A model generated the notes under the pieces. That model saw nothing but the letters and a program-made list of their open reading frames with translations. It was not told the origin of the DNA and made no database searches. From the NCBI GenBank assembly GCA_000818945.1, contig KN805390.1, positions 355,144-419,143 on the forward strand: a stretch of 64,000 nucleotides of DNA, read 5' to 3'. Source of the DNA: Schizochytrium sp. CCTCC M209059. Lineage: Eukaryota; Sar; Bigyra; Thraustochytrida; Thraustochytriidae. The first letter of the stretch is position 1, and every line of letters begins with the position of its first letter. Shown here one piece after another: positions 1 through 9,880 of this stretch. A program made the translations under genes and the position numbers.

Positions 1-273
1 GATTGAAACAGAAAGAAGAAAAACACAAACAAAGAAACAAACAAAGAAACACAGAAAGCAAGCTTCGTTTTATTTCCATTTCCCTCTCTCTTGGGCATCA
101 AGAGGGCAAAGTGCTTTGAAAAATAGGAGCACGCGCATGCATGATTCTCTTGCGAGCGCTGTATGGGCTTGTTATGCGTTCATGCAATCAACTCCAAGGA
201 AAAAAGAAAAGAAAAAAGATGCTCTAAACCGTCACTCAGGTCAGGTCAGATCAGCAGTCAGAGAAAATTAGCT

Positions 274-1341
274 ATGGTGGACGCCGACTTTGATGCGCTC
301 GTCCGCGACCTGCGCGCGCATGCGCAACCTGCGGCCCTGGGGCTCACTGTGCTCGACCTCGCCCCCGGCCGTAGACCTCGACCCTCCCGAAAACCTGCCG
401 AGGACGACGATGCGCACGCCTTGCAAGGGACCAAGAACGACGAGGAGTTCGACTCTGGCGACGAGCGTCACAACGACGTCCACTTTGGGGACGTTGCGCT
501 GTACGTGTCAGGTGTTGAAGGCCGCCCCGTTGGCACAGAGGATGGAGCAAGTGACACGGAAAGCAGGTTTTTCTTTGGAAAAGAGCGACGTGCAGCGCAA
601 TGCAAGCAGGTTAAGGACCACTACGCCAAGGCCCAGAACGCTCATTCTGCTGACCAATTGAGCAGCTTGCGGCGGAAAAAGATGCAGAAAGAGCAGCCGC
701 CCCCAGACGAGACCAAGCCGCCGCCGCGAAAACGCGGTCGACGTAAAAAGGTTCTTCCTCGCACAGAGAGTGCGACCGAGGTTAGCGTCAGTCTCGACGC
801 CGATGCCGCTGCACGCGCGCAAAAAGCTCTTGCGCAGCTTGCATCGCATAAAAGTGAAAAGGCATCGAGAAAGATAGAGCGCATGCAACGCAAGGCGCGC
901 AAGAAGCTCAAGACTCTGGCGCGTCAAAGCGGAGCCAAGCCTCCTTCTTCGTCCTCCTCGTTGTTTTTCAAGTCGCCATTCTCGATAGCCCGGGAAAAGA
1001 CCGAGTCTTCCCAAAACGTCGAGCCCCCGCGTACAGACGCGATCACCTTGATTCCATCCATTGCGGGCGCGCGCGCCCCGAGCGCGTCAATGTCCGGAAT
1101 GTCGGCATTCCGCGCGCTTCGCCAGCAAGATCTCTTTGCATATTCCGAGCCGCTCGACTCCGACAAGGACAAGCTAGCTTCGTCACAAAGTATCAGACAC
1201 GAAGAAGCTTCGAATCAAATCACCGCCGACGCCAATGTCGACGATGATTTTGGTGACCTTTCTCTCTTTCAGGACGTCTCGCAGGCGCCTGGACGCCAGC
1301 GCCGACACTACCTTTTGGCCGATCGTCGCAACGGCGGATAA
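274..1341 (+). CDS. Uncharacterised basic low-complexity protein (355 aa)
   Basis: I do not recognise this protein. The open frame begins further upstream at 163, but the ATG at 274 is preferred because the 37 preceding codons are low-complexity and the sequence after it (MVDADFDALVRDLRAH) reads like a genuine N-terminus. The N-terminal third is acidic and mixed. The centre is strongly basic, with a PPPRKRGRRKK cluster near residues 150-165 that resembles a bipartite nuclear localisation signal or an AT-hook-like stretch. A Lys/Arg-rich helical segment with coiled-coil character follows (KIERMQRKARKKLKTLA), then a Ser run and a phenylalanine-containing linker. The C-terminus is acidic and ends in a short basic tail. 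A nuclear or nucleolar role is only a guess from composition. It lies head-to-tail with PEX16, about 750 bases away. Confidence 0.6.
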   Translation: MVDADFDALVRDLRAHAQPAALGLTVLDLAPGRRPRPSRKPAEDDDAHALQGTKNDEEFDSGDERHNDVHFGDVALYVSGVEGRPVGTEDGASDTESRFFFGKERRAAQCKQVKDHYAKAQNAHSADQLSSLRRKKMQKEQPPPDETKPPPRKRGRRKKVLPRTESATEVSVSLDADAAARAQKALAQLASHKSEKASRKIERMQRKARKKLKTLARQSGAKPPSSSSSLFFKSPFSIAREKTESSQNVEPPRTDAITLIPSIAGARAPSASMSGMSAFRALRQQDLFAYSEPLDSDKDKLASSQSIRHEEASNQITADANVDDDFGDLSLFQDVSQAPGRQRRHYLLADRRNGG

Positions 1342-2093
1342 TTGATTCTAGTTCGTCTTGGCCCTCGGTCTATGCTCGGATTGATGTGCCGCACGCGGAC
1401 CAAGCAAAGAACACTCGGCAAAGGAACGTATGCCCACTTCATTCTCTCTTCGGAATCGCCATCGCATTTCACGGCGATTTCGGACACTCGCCTGCTCGGA
1501 TGATACGTGCGTGCGATAGTACTCGCGGCGACACAGAGAAGACTTTCAAAGCTCTTCACGTCCAACTCCTTTCCGCCAGGACTAGCAGCGGCCAGCATGC
1601 AGATCTGCTCATTGGCTCCGTGCCCTGTCTTGTCATGCCATGATGTCGACCCGGTCCATCGACCTCGCCCATGGTCAGTACTACTTGGACCTTCTGCCAA
1701 TGTCTAGGCCTACTTCTAGTAGTAGGCCTAGTTACGGCCTCGTTGGGAAATCCCAATCTCCAGAGAGAAGTGGAGCAGAGCGAAAACAGCACGAGAGCAG
1801 GCGACGGCGAGGAGCGCGGCGGGAGAGCGCGTGAGGGGCGCCCGGGGCGGAGCGCCGGCGGCCAGCTCGCGACGCATCGCTGACTGGCTGACGCGTCGCT
1901 TCAGGCACGAAGGCTCGACCGTGGAGCGAGAGCGAGATTGAGAGCGAGGTTGACTTGGACTCGCAAGTCCTGCCTCTGCACAGCGAATCAAGCACGTCCG
2001 ACCGAAGAGCTTGTGGACGCTCGCGCGCAAGCACGGTAAGCTTACTCGATCGCACGCACACAACCTCGAGGGAAAGAGGACGTAAGAGCAGAT
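1342..2093. other. Intergenic region upstream of PEX16
   Basis: No convincing gene is seen. It contains the inverted repeat at 1704-1731. A GTAAGC-type donor near 2036 and an AGCAG just before the PEX16 ATG could bracket a 5'-UTR intron of about 50 bases; this is only suggestive. Confidence 0.5.
1704..1731. repeat. Perfect 10-bp inverted repeat built on TAGGCCTA
   Basis: The arms CTAGGCCTAC (1704-1713) and GTAGGCCTAG (1722-1731) are exact reverse complements separated by 8 bases. It lies about 360 bases upstream of the PEX16 start. The same TAGGCCTA core recurs elsewhere in intergenic DNA of this window. Confidence 0.9.
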
Positions 2094-3320
2094 ATGTCGG
2101 AGACCGGGTCGAGTCCGAGCGAAATGCTCGCGCAGTACAAGGAGATGGTGCGCACGCATCCAGAGCAGGTGAAGCGCATGGAGGAAATGGGTCGTCTGGT
2201 GACGATGCTCGTGCCAACGACGCGGCTTGGCAAGTACTCTGAAGTCTTTCAGGAGGCCACATACTCGGTGCTGAGCCTAGTGAGCCTGTACCATAGCCGC
2301 ATTATTCACCAGGTGCGGCTTTCGGAACAGAATACGCCGCTGGCCTGGCTCATTAAACTCGTCTTGACACTCTTTGGTCAGACGGAGGTGGTGATCGAAA
2401 TGCTTACGCGCATCATCCGCGGCGATGATGCCCGTATGCGCATTGTCATCTTTATCGAGTGGTTCAAGGCCATCTGCAGACTCGCGCTCTTTTCACAGTC
2501 TGGACGACGCAGCATCGTAGTTGCTGGAGGCCAGCTTCAGCCACTGCCCCCTGGTGGCGAAGCCGTTGCTGCGAACGGGTCGGCGAGCTCCGAGGCTACC
2601 GTGGCCGATGCACAGAGTAGCCCTGCTTCGCCGGGGGAGGTCGTTGAGCAGGGCACGACGGAGGCCACACTTAAGAACAAACCGCAGTGGGTTGGTCGAC
2701 GCTCTGGCAAGGCCGTTCCCCTGTCGGCCTCTTTGGCTTCGCATGACAACGTGAACGACGCGCCCCTTGTGGCGAACGCCACAGCTGCTGCAGGGGCAAA
2801 GACTCTTGCCTTGTCTGAAGCCGGTCCTGAAGATCAAGCGCTGCGCACGGCCGGCGAGGTGCTTCACATCATGCGCCCAGTCATTTATGTTATGCAAATG
2901 CGACACAAGAGCGCTCAGAAATCGTGGACGCCTTGGGTTGTCTCGCTTCTGTTGGAGCTCTTGTCGCTGCGTTGCAGCTCGGTTGCGACGCCCGGCCCCG
3001 TCGTCAAGCAGACCGAGTCCGCGAACTCCGCCGAGGTTATGACGCTCGCGCTGCATAAACTCGTTTCCGGGTCGTCGGGTTCAAGCAAGCTGCCTCCTGC
3101 AGCAGCCAAGGTGATTGACGACGAACTGCGTCGCCGCAGGACGTTGTTCTCGTTTTATTTTATGCGTTCTCCTGTGTTTGACCTTGTCACGCTTCCGGCC
3201 GTGCGTCGCTTTGCCAAGAGTCTCAGCCATTTGCCTGGTCTCGGAAACAACATTGAGAAGATGCTCGTGGAGATGGTCATGTACTACCACCGCAACCATT
3301 TCCACATTGCTGGAAGCTAA
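2094..3320 (+). CDS. PEX16: Peroxisomal membrane biogenesis protein Pex16
   Basis: Pex16 is an integral peroxisomal membrane protein that, with Pex3 and Pex19, inserts peroxisomal membrane proteins. The 408-residue length is close to the family's usual 330-380, with extra low-complexity sequence in the middle. Family blocks are visible: the N-terminal helical region, then PQWVGRRSGK near residue 197, the block VLHIMRPVIYVMQMRHKSAQ around 256-275 followed by KSWTPWVVSLLLELLSL, and the C-terminal RRRRTLFSFYFMRSPVFD block followed by a hydrophobic tail. The start is the first ATG in a clean context (GATATGTCGG). It indicates functional peroxisomes and membrane protein import. The assignment rests on several conserved blocks in the right order, so I am confident. 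Confidence 0.93.
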   Translation: MSETGSSPSEMLAQYKEMVRTHPEQVKRMEEMGRLVTMLVPTTRLGKYSEVFQEATYSVLSLVSLYHSRIIHQVRLSEQNTPLAWLIKLVLTLFGQTEVVIEMLTRIIRGDDARMRIVIFIEWFKAICRLALFSQSGRRSIVVAGGQLQPLPPGGEAVAANGSASSEATVADAQSSPASPGEVVEQGTTEATLKNKPQWVGRRSGKAVPLSASLASHDNVNDAPLVANATAAAGAKTLALSEAGPEDQALRTAGEVLHIMRPVIYVMQMRHKSAQKSWTPWVVSLLLELLSLRCSSVATPGPVVKQTESANSAEVMTLALHKLVSGSSGSSKLPPAAAKVIDDELRRRRTLFSFYFMRSPVFDLVTLPAVRRFAKSLSHLPGLGNNIEKMLVEMVMYYHRNHFHIAGS

Positions 3321-3808
3321 GTCCTCCCAAAAGACGCATCAAGAACGCTTCCTTTTTTTTTTATAATTGATTTTCATTCACTCACTCACTCACTCACTCA
3401 CTCACTCACTCACTCACTCACTCACTCATTCACTCACTCACTCACTCACCCCAAACTCGACATCTGAGTTTTGGGAGGAAACGGACGACTGACCGGCAAA
3501 TACAAGAACACGTCGCGAGAACGCGATCCCAAGCCGACTCCCGAGCCCCACGCCTGAGCCGACCCAAATTTTTGTTGTCAGCTCTTGACAATTCAAAGCT
3601 TTGGTGGCGCTGATGTTGAAGATTTGATGACAGAGCTTGGCCGCTCATTTGTTCGGATTCAACGTCACCATTTAGGTAAAGCAAGCCGAAGCCTTCTCCT
3701 GTAAATGGTAACAGATGGTAAAAAAGAAAAAAAAAAATTCCTGTCTATCTATTGATGTCACGTGTTGGGTTCAGCTAAATGTCCTCTTCAAGCCTGCGTC
3801 CCCTGGTC
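3321..3808. other. Convergent intergenic region PEX16 / PFK
   Basis: The 3' ends of two convergent genes face each other here. The stretch holds a CACT tandem repeat and no gene that I can support. Confidence 0.6.
3377..3449. repeat. (CACT)n microsatellite
   Basis: About 18 copies of a CACT tetranucleotide with one or two substitutions (CATT near 3427), located just after the PEX16 stop. Confidence 0.95.
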
Positions 3809-6145
3809 CTACTCCTCGGGTTGCAAAACAACCTTTTTGATGGTCGTTGGAGCGCCATTCAAAAGCACGTTGGTCACCAGCTTGCCAGCCGTGGCATCGT
3901 ACTCTTGATTATCGTCAACCTGATCCATGAAGCCAGACAAGCACTGCTGCAAGTTGAGCAACCAGGCCCACGGCTCGCTGGCGGGGACACGACGCGTCCA
4001 ATCTGCGTCCTGGCAAGCCTCTTCCATAGTCCGCACAACGTCCTTGGACTCTGAAAAGCCGACAAGAACCTTTTTGTGCTCGGTCTCCTCACCCTTGATG
4101 CACTTGATCAAATGCTCCGTTGCAGTGGCCGCGAGCGTGGTGGCACGGATGCGGTCGAGGGGCGAAGGGTAGTCACCCTGGCAAAGGTGACCAAGTTTGA
4201 CGGTGCGCACGGAAAAGCAGCCTTTGCCTTCCTCACGAAAGAGGGTTTCCATAAAGTTGAGATCGTAGGCCGGGCTACAGAACTCGTTGCGGACCACAAC
4301 AAAATGACGCTTGTTGTGCTTTTTGATGTGGCTCTTGATTTGCTCAATGTCGGCCTGCATCTGTTCGAGAGTCACGCCCTTTTCAGGCGTGTAGGCGATG
4401 TCGGCGCCGGACGCGAGAGCACTCAGAACGGTGAGGTACCCGCTGTTGCGGCCCTGAACCTCGATGATAAAGACGCGGCTCTTGGATGCATCGGCGGACT
4501 TTTTGCACGTGTCGATGGCGCTAACAATGGCGTTCAAAGCCGTGTCAGAGCCAATGCTAAAGTCAGTACCAGGGACGTTGTTACTGATGGTTGCCGGCAC
4601 GTAGGCCACGGGCACAGTCACTTCGTTACGCATGTGGTAAATGCCCTTGAGACCATCGAAGCCGCCAATGACGAGAAGAGCATCGAGCTTGAATTGCTTG
4701 CAAATCTTGTTCATGGCATCCGGATCGCTCGGCACGGAGCGGTCACAGCGCAGGTTGCAGCCACCGTCGCCAGCCCAACCGAGGACGTCCTCCCAGGCAA
4801 GGGGCTTGATGTTGCCCTCGAGAAAGCCTTGAAATCCATCATAGGCCGCATAAATGGCGTATCCGAGGTTGAGTGCGTAGTGGTTGGCGCTTCGTACAGC
4901 CGCGTTGACGCCGCCGGCCGGTGCGCCCGAGCAAATGATGCAAATGTTTTTACCAGTGTTTGGAACCGCCTCCCGTTTGGCAAAGTCACGATTGATTGAC
5001 TTTTGGATGGCCCAATGACGCTTAAAGTCTTTGCCGCGAGCCTGGATGGCAGCCTCAAAGTCGAGTTGCTCGGTGTGCTTGGCGACCATTTGCGTGGCCT
5101 CGATGGTTTCGACGAGTGGATTGAAGGCTACGGAGTAGCCCTTGACGCCAACAATGGTCGACGCATCTTCGGGCTTGGTACGTAAAAGGCGTTCCACGGC
5201 AAGTGCGCCACTAACAGACCCGAGAAAGCGATCATACGCCGAAGCGTAGCCACCGCGCTGGACGTGACCGAGAATTGTGGATCGTGTGTCGTGGCCGAGA
5301 CGGTCGATGATGACCTGGCGCACGTACTCTGTTTTGATGGGCTTGCCAAATTTATCAATGGCGCCTTCTGCTACAAGGACAGTGCACAGACGAGCTCCGC
5401 GCTTTCGCTGGTGGTCGAGCTTGGCACAGAGCACTGACTCCCAGTCGTCGTGCTTGGACGGGGCCTCGGGAATGAAAATGTAGTCGGCACCCGTAGCCAC
5501 ACCGGCGGCCCATGCGAGATAGCCGCAATGCCGACCCATGATTTCGAGGACAAAGGTGCGCTGGTGGCTTGATGCTGTGCTCTGGACGGCATCGATAGCG
5601 TCCACGATGCGGTGCAGAGCAGTGTCGGTGCCGATTGTGAGCGTGCCGTCGTAGACCATGTCGTTGTCGATGCTGCCGACGCAGCCGATAATGTTGATGT
5701 TGGCGTACTTTTGCGCCTGGGCGTCGGTGACCCTGCCAGAGGATCGCAGTTCCTCGAGGAGAGATGCCCATTCGAGCTTGAAGATATTGGCGCCGGTGAG
5801 GGACCCGTCACCGCCGCAGCAAATGATGTTGGTGATGCCGCGGTCCACGAGGTGCTTGCAGGCGGCGAGACGGCCTTCGCGCTCGCGGAACTCCTTGCAG
5901 CGCGCGGACCCGATCACGGTGCCTCCTTTGTAGATCATCATTTGCACATCGGTCCACTCCATCTTGCGGATCTTGCCTGCGCCGTCAACGAGGCCCTGGT
6001 ACCCCTCGTACACGGCGAAGACGTCGCGCGCATGATGGATCCCGCACCGCACCACGCTGCGCACGACCGCGTTCATGCCCGGCGCGTCGCCGCCGCTCGT
6101 GAACACCGCCACCGCGTGGTCCATGCGCCCCGCGTCCGTCTCCAT
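3809..6145 (-). CDS. PFK: ATP-type 6-phosphofructokinase, two-half enzyme
   Basis: It phosphorylates fructose 6-phosphate to fructose 1,6-bisphosphate, the committed step of glycolysis. The protein of 778 residues has the duplicated architecture of animal and fungal enzymes. The N-half carries FTSGGDAPGMNAVVRS, the ATP-type GGDGS (PPi-dependent enzymes have GGDD), the catalytic GSIDND, TIGTDTAL and EIMGRHCGYLA. The C-half has diverged versions (CSGAPAGGVNAA, IGGFDG, ATISNN, EVQGRNSGYL), as expected of a regulatory half that lost catalysis. The frame stays open upstream to 6712, but that extension is an Arg/Ala/Gly-rich reading of GC-rich DNA, so I start at METDAGRMDHAV (6145). A second ATG, seven codons on, is also possible. 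The 5' flank carries a short run of CCCGT repeats. Confidence 0.96.
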   Translation of the reverse strand: METDAGRMDHAVAVFTSGGDAPGMNAVVRSVVRCGIHHARDVFAVYEGYQGLVDGAGKIRKMEWTDVQMMIYKGGTVIGSARCKEFREREGRLAACKHLVDRGITNIICCGGDGSLTGANIFKLEWASLLEELRSSGRVTDAQAQKYANINIIGCVGSIDNDMVYDGTLTIGTDTALHRIVDAIDAVQSTASSHQRTFVLEIMGRHCGYLAWAAGVATGADYIFIPEAPSKHDDWESVLCAKLDHQRKRGARLCTVLVAEGAIDKFGKPIKTEYVRQVIIDRLGHDTRSTILGHVQRGGYASAYDRFLGSVSGALAVERLLRTKPEDASTIVGVKGYSVAFNPLVETIEATQMVAKHTEQLDFEAAIQARGKDFKRHWAIQKSINRDFAKREAVPNTGKNICIICSGAPAGGVNAAVRSANHYALNLGYAIYAAYDGFQGFLEGNIKPLAWEDVLGWAGDGGCNLRCDRSVPSDPDAMNKICKQFKLDALLVIGGFDGLKGIYHMRNEVTVPVAYVPATISNNVPGTDFSIGSDTALNAIVSAIDTCKKSADASKSRVFIIEVQGRNSGYLTVLSALASGADIAYTPEKGVTLEQMQADIEQIKSHIKKHNKRHFVVVRNEFCSPAYDLNFMETLFREEGKGCFSVRTVKLGHLCQGDYPSPLDRIRATTLAATATEHLIKCIKGEETEHKKVLVGFSESKDVVRTMEEACQDADWTRRVPASEPWAWLLNLQQCLSGFMDQVDDNQEYDATAGKLVTNVLLNGAPTTIKKVVLQPEE

Positions 6146-7697
6146 CCTCCCCGCGCGAACTCCGTCCCGTCCCGTCCCGTCCCACCCGGCCCGACCCGTC
6201 CGCGCTCCCGCGGCTCGCGCGCTCTCGCGGGCGGCCTGCCTCTCGCGCCGCCCCGCCTCACCGCCTCGCCTTGCGCGACTGCCGCTTCGGGCGGAGCCCG
6301 CCCGGACGGACGCGCAGCAGGACCGCGAGGGCGCCCTCCTTGCGCTCGTACCCGCGTATCCTGCGCGTCTGTTGCTGCTGCTGTTCCGTGTTTGCCGCCT
6401 TGGCTGCCGCTGCATGCGCTGCTTGCATGCATGCATACTTGCATGCCCTGCTTGCCTGCGAGCACGAGCGCGACGCCGAGCACGACGGGGAGCTGGACGC
6501 GGCGCAGGCGCAGGGGCGGCAGACCTGGGCACGGAGGGCGACAGCGCCGGCGCGGGCGGGAGCGGGGAGCGGGGAGCGAGCTCGCGGCATTGGCGCGGGA
6601 AAAGCTCGCGACGGGACCCGACATGTACCCGCTCTCGGGATGGCGAACGGAAGTGGAGGTGCGGCGACAGGAGGACCGCGACGGCGAGGGCGTCCGACGA
6701 GGCGCCGGGCAAAGGCCGCGGGAGGTGGGCGTGGTCATGCCCGAGAAAATGCGAGCTACGCCTAGACGAGGAGATGGAGGATGACTCGACGTTAATGAAA
6801 CATGCAGGGCAGGGACTCAGCTTTTGTCACCAGTGCGGGAGGAAAATGTCCCGAGGGTCGGGACTCTAGCGGCGAGACAGACCTCCGCGAAGCCGCCGGT
6901 CAGACCGACAGGCGTGCGGGCCGACCTTTCGCGAGCGAGGAGGGGTTGGGAATCATTTCGCAAGGCTCGGGATCTGTGTGTGATGAGATCAAGATCGCAG
7001 CTTGCTCACTGTGAAGCATGCGTCCGTAAATACAATGTATTCGACAGTTGCCCCGACATCATTCTTGCTTTGATGGTTTTTTTTTTTTTTCTCATGGAGT
7101 GTTCGACTGATAGTGTATGAGTGAAAGAAATGGAACCGGCCAGCCTTGCACGCGCCGCTGCCTTTTCAAAACATAAATTTGAATGCTGTCTTAGGAAGCT
7201 CTCGAAGGGAAACGACCTGGCTGCGAAGCGGCATACAGCACAAAGAGAAGATAAATTCGACAGACAGTCGGGCTAACTTTTATAGTAGTAATCAGTCTCA
7301 TCTTTGCCGACTTTGGAGAAAGAGACCGAATTACAGGGTAGCGTCAGCGAGCACGAAACACGAAAAACGCGTTTACTATTCTCATGGCACACTGTGATTG
7401 CTGTCATGTTGCTTCGTTTCGTAGTGTTCTTAAAATTGCCTCGCACCTGTGCTTGCCCTTTATCATTTGTCCAACGTTCACGCTGGAGGGACGAAAGCGA
7501 AGTAGATTTTGCCTCACATTTAGATTTCCATCGATCACACTCCAAAGAAATTGTGCAATTTGGCCCGCAACAGATCAAAGACGTATTTCTGCTTGCCGGG
7601 ATGCTATTTGGTCGTCAAAATAATCTAACTTGATACAGTCTCACCGATAAAAACGACAACAAACGTGCTGATGTATTCTCATGGTCACTAGAATGAT
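6146..7697. other. Intergenic region upstream of PFK
   Basis: The PFK-proximal 500 bases are very GC-rich with CCCGT repeats around 6164-6184. The distal part is AT-richer and shows no supported gene. It ends in a degenerate copy (7625-7672) of the neighbouring gene's last codons. Confidence 0.5.
7625..7672 (-). repeat. Diverged duplicate of the last 16 codons of the adjacent gene
   Basis: On the minus strand this reads ISTFVVVFIGETVSS followed by a stop. It parallels ISASIAVFIDETVAS-stop at the end of the gene at 7698-8326, so the C-terminal tail and stop codon look tandemly duplicated with divergence. Confidence 0.6.
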
Positions 7698-8326
7698 CTA
7701 ACTTGCGACCGTCTCATCGATAAAGACGGCAATCGATGCGCTAATGGCACGGATGGCGTCCGGTGTAGCGCGACTTCCCTCTGTAGAAGCCAGACAGGCA
7801 TCGACAAGCTGCATCTGTAAATCCTCGACTATGCTCAAGATGTGTAAGAAGAACCTTGCGAGTCAGAAAGATTGAACCGCCCGCAAAGGTGCGAGAAAAT
7901 AACGTACGGTCGAGCTCAACTGTATCACCAGTACCGGCAACAATGTAGATGACGTCGTTGATAGAGCGCACGAGCATTACAATCTCGGAACCATTTCTGC
8001 GGAAGCAAGAGCAACGTCAGACACAAGAAAGAGATAAAAGGGTGTGAGCCATCTCCTCCCCTCCCTTCCTCCCCCCCCAAGGAAAAGGAAAGATTTGCGT
8101 TAACGTACCTGAACGTGCATAGCTGCGTTTCAGTGCGGGCATCGGTCCAGGCAACACGACTCTTTTCAAAAAGAGCTACAGCAAGCGAGGCACCTCGCAA
8201 GTGTGTTGTTGATTTATCAGTTTTGCTTTGAGGCAGTACAACATCCCAAACTCTGGAGAACATAAGCGACCCCTTGAGACTGTCTACCAAGCCGACCCAG
8301 ACCACTGTAGGGGCGTCCATTTCCAT
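7698..8326 (-). CDS. Small three-exon protein, possibly longin-like (145 aa)
   Basis: I assembled this from three exons: 8326-8109, 7996-7908 and 7828-7698. The introns begin GTACGT and end in CAG or TAG, and the joins keep one frame throughout. The product begins MEMDAPTVVWVGLVDSLKG, continues RNGSEIVMLVRSINDVIYIV and ends ISASIAVFIDETVAS. The pattern of an N-terminal beta strand with a helix, then a central hydrophobic hairpin with 'IYIVAGTGD', then two helices ending in 'IDE' recalls the longin-type small chains of vesicle coats (AP sigma, COPI zeta, TSET). That is fold-level intuition, not a family match. An alternative start is the Met two codons later. It is divergent from the bL17 gene. 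I am fairly sure the gene exists and unsure what it does. Confidence 0.55.
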
Positions 8327-8838
8327 GCTCGCTCGTTGTGGGGCGCCAGCGCTCGCCGCTCAAGCGCCACGAGACAGTCCCTTCTACTCAACCAAACGTC
8401 GAAAGTGTCGAAGCCCAACCCTCGCAGGGCATCAAGCGGAGGTCTGTCTGCACAGGCGGTCTCGCAGCTAGGCTTGGCGTTTTCCGCGGCCTGGTGTTTT
8501 TCTCGCGAGGCTCCGCGATCTCCCCTCGATCCAAGTCTTTCCGCAAAGACGTTCTGCAGACAGACCTTTTTCGACAGAACAGAGCGTCGGGCGAAAGACT
8601 CAGACTCTTCGGAGATCATCCTCATCGCTGAGCGGAAGAAGATATTGCGTTGCACACGCCGCGGCGGGGCTCCAAAAGGGTTGCGCAAACCGCGGCGAGC
8701 GGCGCCCGCTGCTGGAGGCCTTCCAGACACGGACGGCGGCAGCGCGGCGCGGCGCGGCGAAGCGGGAGCAGAGCGAGCGCGCAGCAGAGTCCAAGGGAGC
8801 GGCGGGCGAGCGCGGCGGAGGCGGCAGAAGCGGGCACG
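8327..8838. other. Divergent intergenic region before bL17m
   Basis: GC-rich towards the bL17 start, probably serving as a promoter for both divergent genes. Several open frames overlap here but none resembles a protein. Confidence 0.45.
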
Positions 8839-9324
8839 ATGGGCGGCCAAAAGCACCGCGTGATGTTCCGCAAGCTGGGGCGGGACAGCGCGCACCGGAT
8901 GGCGATGTTGCGCAACCTCGTGGACTCGCTCATCCTGAGCGAGCGCGTCAAGACGACGGTGCCCAAGGCCAAGGAGGTCCGCAGGTTCGCCGACCACGTG
9001 ATCAACATTGCCAAGAAGGGCGACGACGAGCAGCGAAGAGCGCAGGTTCGCAGCGTGCTCATGACCAGCCAAGCCCAGGACAAGGTCTTCGACGAGCTCG
9101 CCAAGCGCTACGAGCATCGCCCCGGTGGCGTTACGCGCGTGCTCAAGATTGGTTGGCGAAAGGGCGACGGCGCAGACATGGCCGTCATTGAGCTTGTGGA
9201 CACTCCCTTGGAGCTTCGTCCCGCCAAGCCCGTGAACGCTAACACTGTCCTGCGCAGCAAGGGCGTCGAGACGCCGACGTATGCGGCGATGCTCCCTTCG
9301 CGTAACAAAGACCTTACTCGGTAG
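8839..9324 (+). CDS. MRPL17: Mitochondrial large-subunit ribosomal protein bL17m
   Basis: bL17 binds 23S-type rRNA near the peptide exit tunnel. The 161-residue product begins MGGQKHRVMFRKLGRDSAHR, matching the bacterial L17 start, followed by MLRNLVDSLILSERVKTTVPKAKE, the family signature. Next come ARG/GDD-type helices and GGVTRVLKIGWRKGDGADMA.VIELV, the C-terminal strand of the family. The frame is open upstream to 8650 in GC-rich DNA, but homology to bacterial L17 starts at this ATG (ACGATGGGC). No obvious cleavable presequence precedes the L17 core, so targeting would be internal, or the upstream frame would have to supply it. Confidence 0.93.
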   Translation: MGGQKHRVMFRKLGRDSAHRMAMLRNLVDSLILSERVKTTVPKAKEVRRFADHVINIAKKGDDEQRRAQVRSVLMTSQAQDKVFDELAKRYEHRPGGVTRVLKIGWRKGDGADMAVIELVDTPLELRPAKPVNANTVLRSKGVETPTYAAMLPSRNKDLTR

Positions 9325-9880
9325 ACGAGACCCTGTGCTTGATCTTCGAGCCGTGTTCGACGTCGACGCACGTCTTTGCGGCGTGCAGCAGTATCGTATT
9401 ACTTGAAAAACCCATAAACAGCCAGACACCCTTCCCCCCCCCCCCGATAAACAGCCAGACCCCCCTCCCCCCCCCCCGGAAAAAAATAAGTAAAAAAAAT
9501 TATAGACAGCATGCGGAGCTCATGTGCGCGCTTTCTTTGCCGTTTTACGCCTCCTCGTCTGCACCATGCGCCTTTCCCAAGGTGAGCATTTAAGCAAACC
9601 TCTGTTAGCCTCTGTCATCGTCTTGCAAAACAAACAAGACCACGAGGCGACAAGCCTATGCTTTGCAGCGAAGCGTTCTTGCTTGGGCGCAAACGATGCG
9701 TTGACCGAAAACGAGCTTCGACGCGGCAAACAGTCAATAACGGAGCAAGGAATGGATGCAGTAGACTAATAAGGTGCTAGGTTTTTTTTTTCTTTATAAG
9801 CTTTTTGATTGGTTGTAAGTTGATGTAGTGATGGTTGTTGTTGATGTTGCAAGTATCCGAGAGTCAATGCAAGAAGGTCT
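9325..9880. other. Convergent intergenic region bL17m / mS35
   Basis: It contains a short tandem duplication of ATAAACAGCCAGAC followed by poly-C runs (about 9413-9480), then homopolymer A and T tracts. No supported gene. Confidence 0.5.

Noticed and set aside
3377..3449. CACT array, and other tandem repeats, as possible CRISPR-like arrays
   Set aside because: Uniform tetra- to hexanucleotide microsatellites without spacers, in a eukaryotic genome.
6146..6712. N-terminal extension of the PFK frame
   Set aside because: It is an Arg/Ala/Gly-rich translation of GC-rich, CCCGT-repetitive DNA. Conserved PFK sequence starts only after the ATG at 6145.
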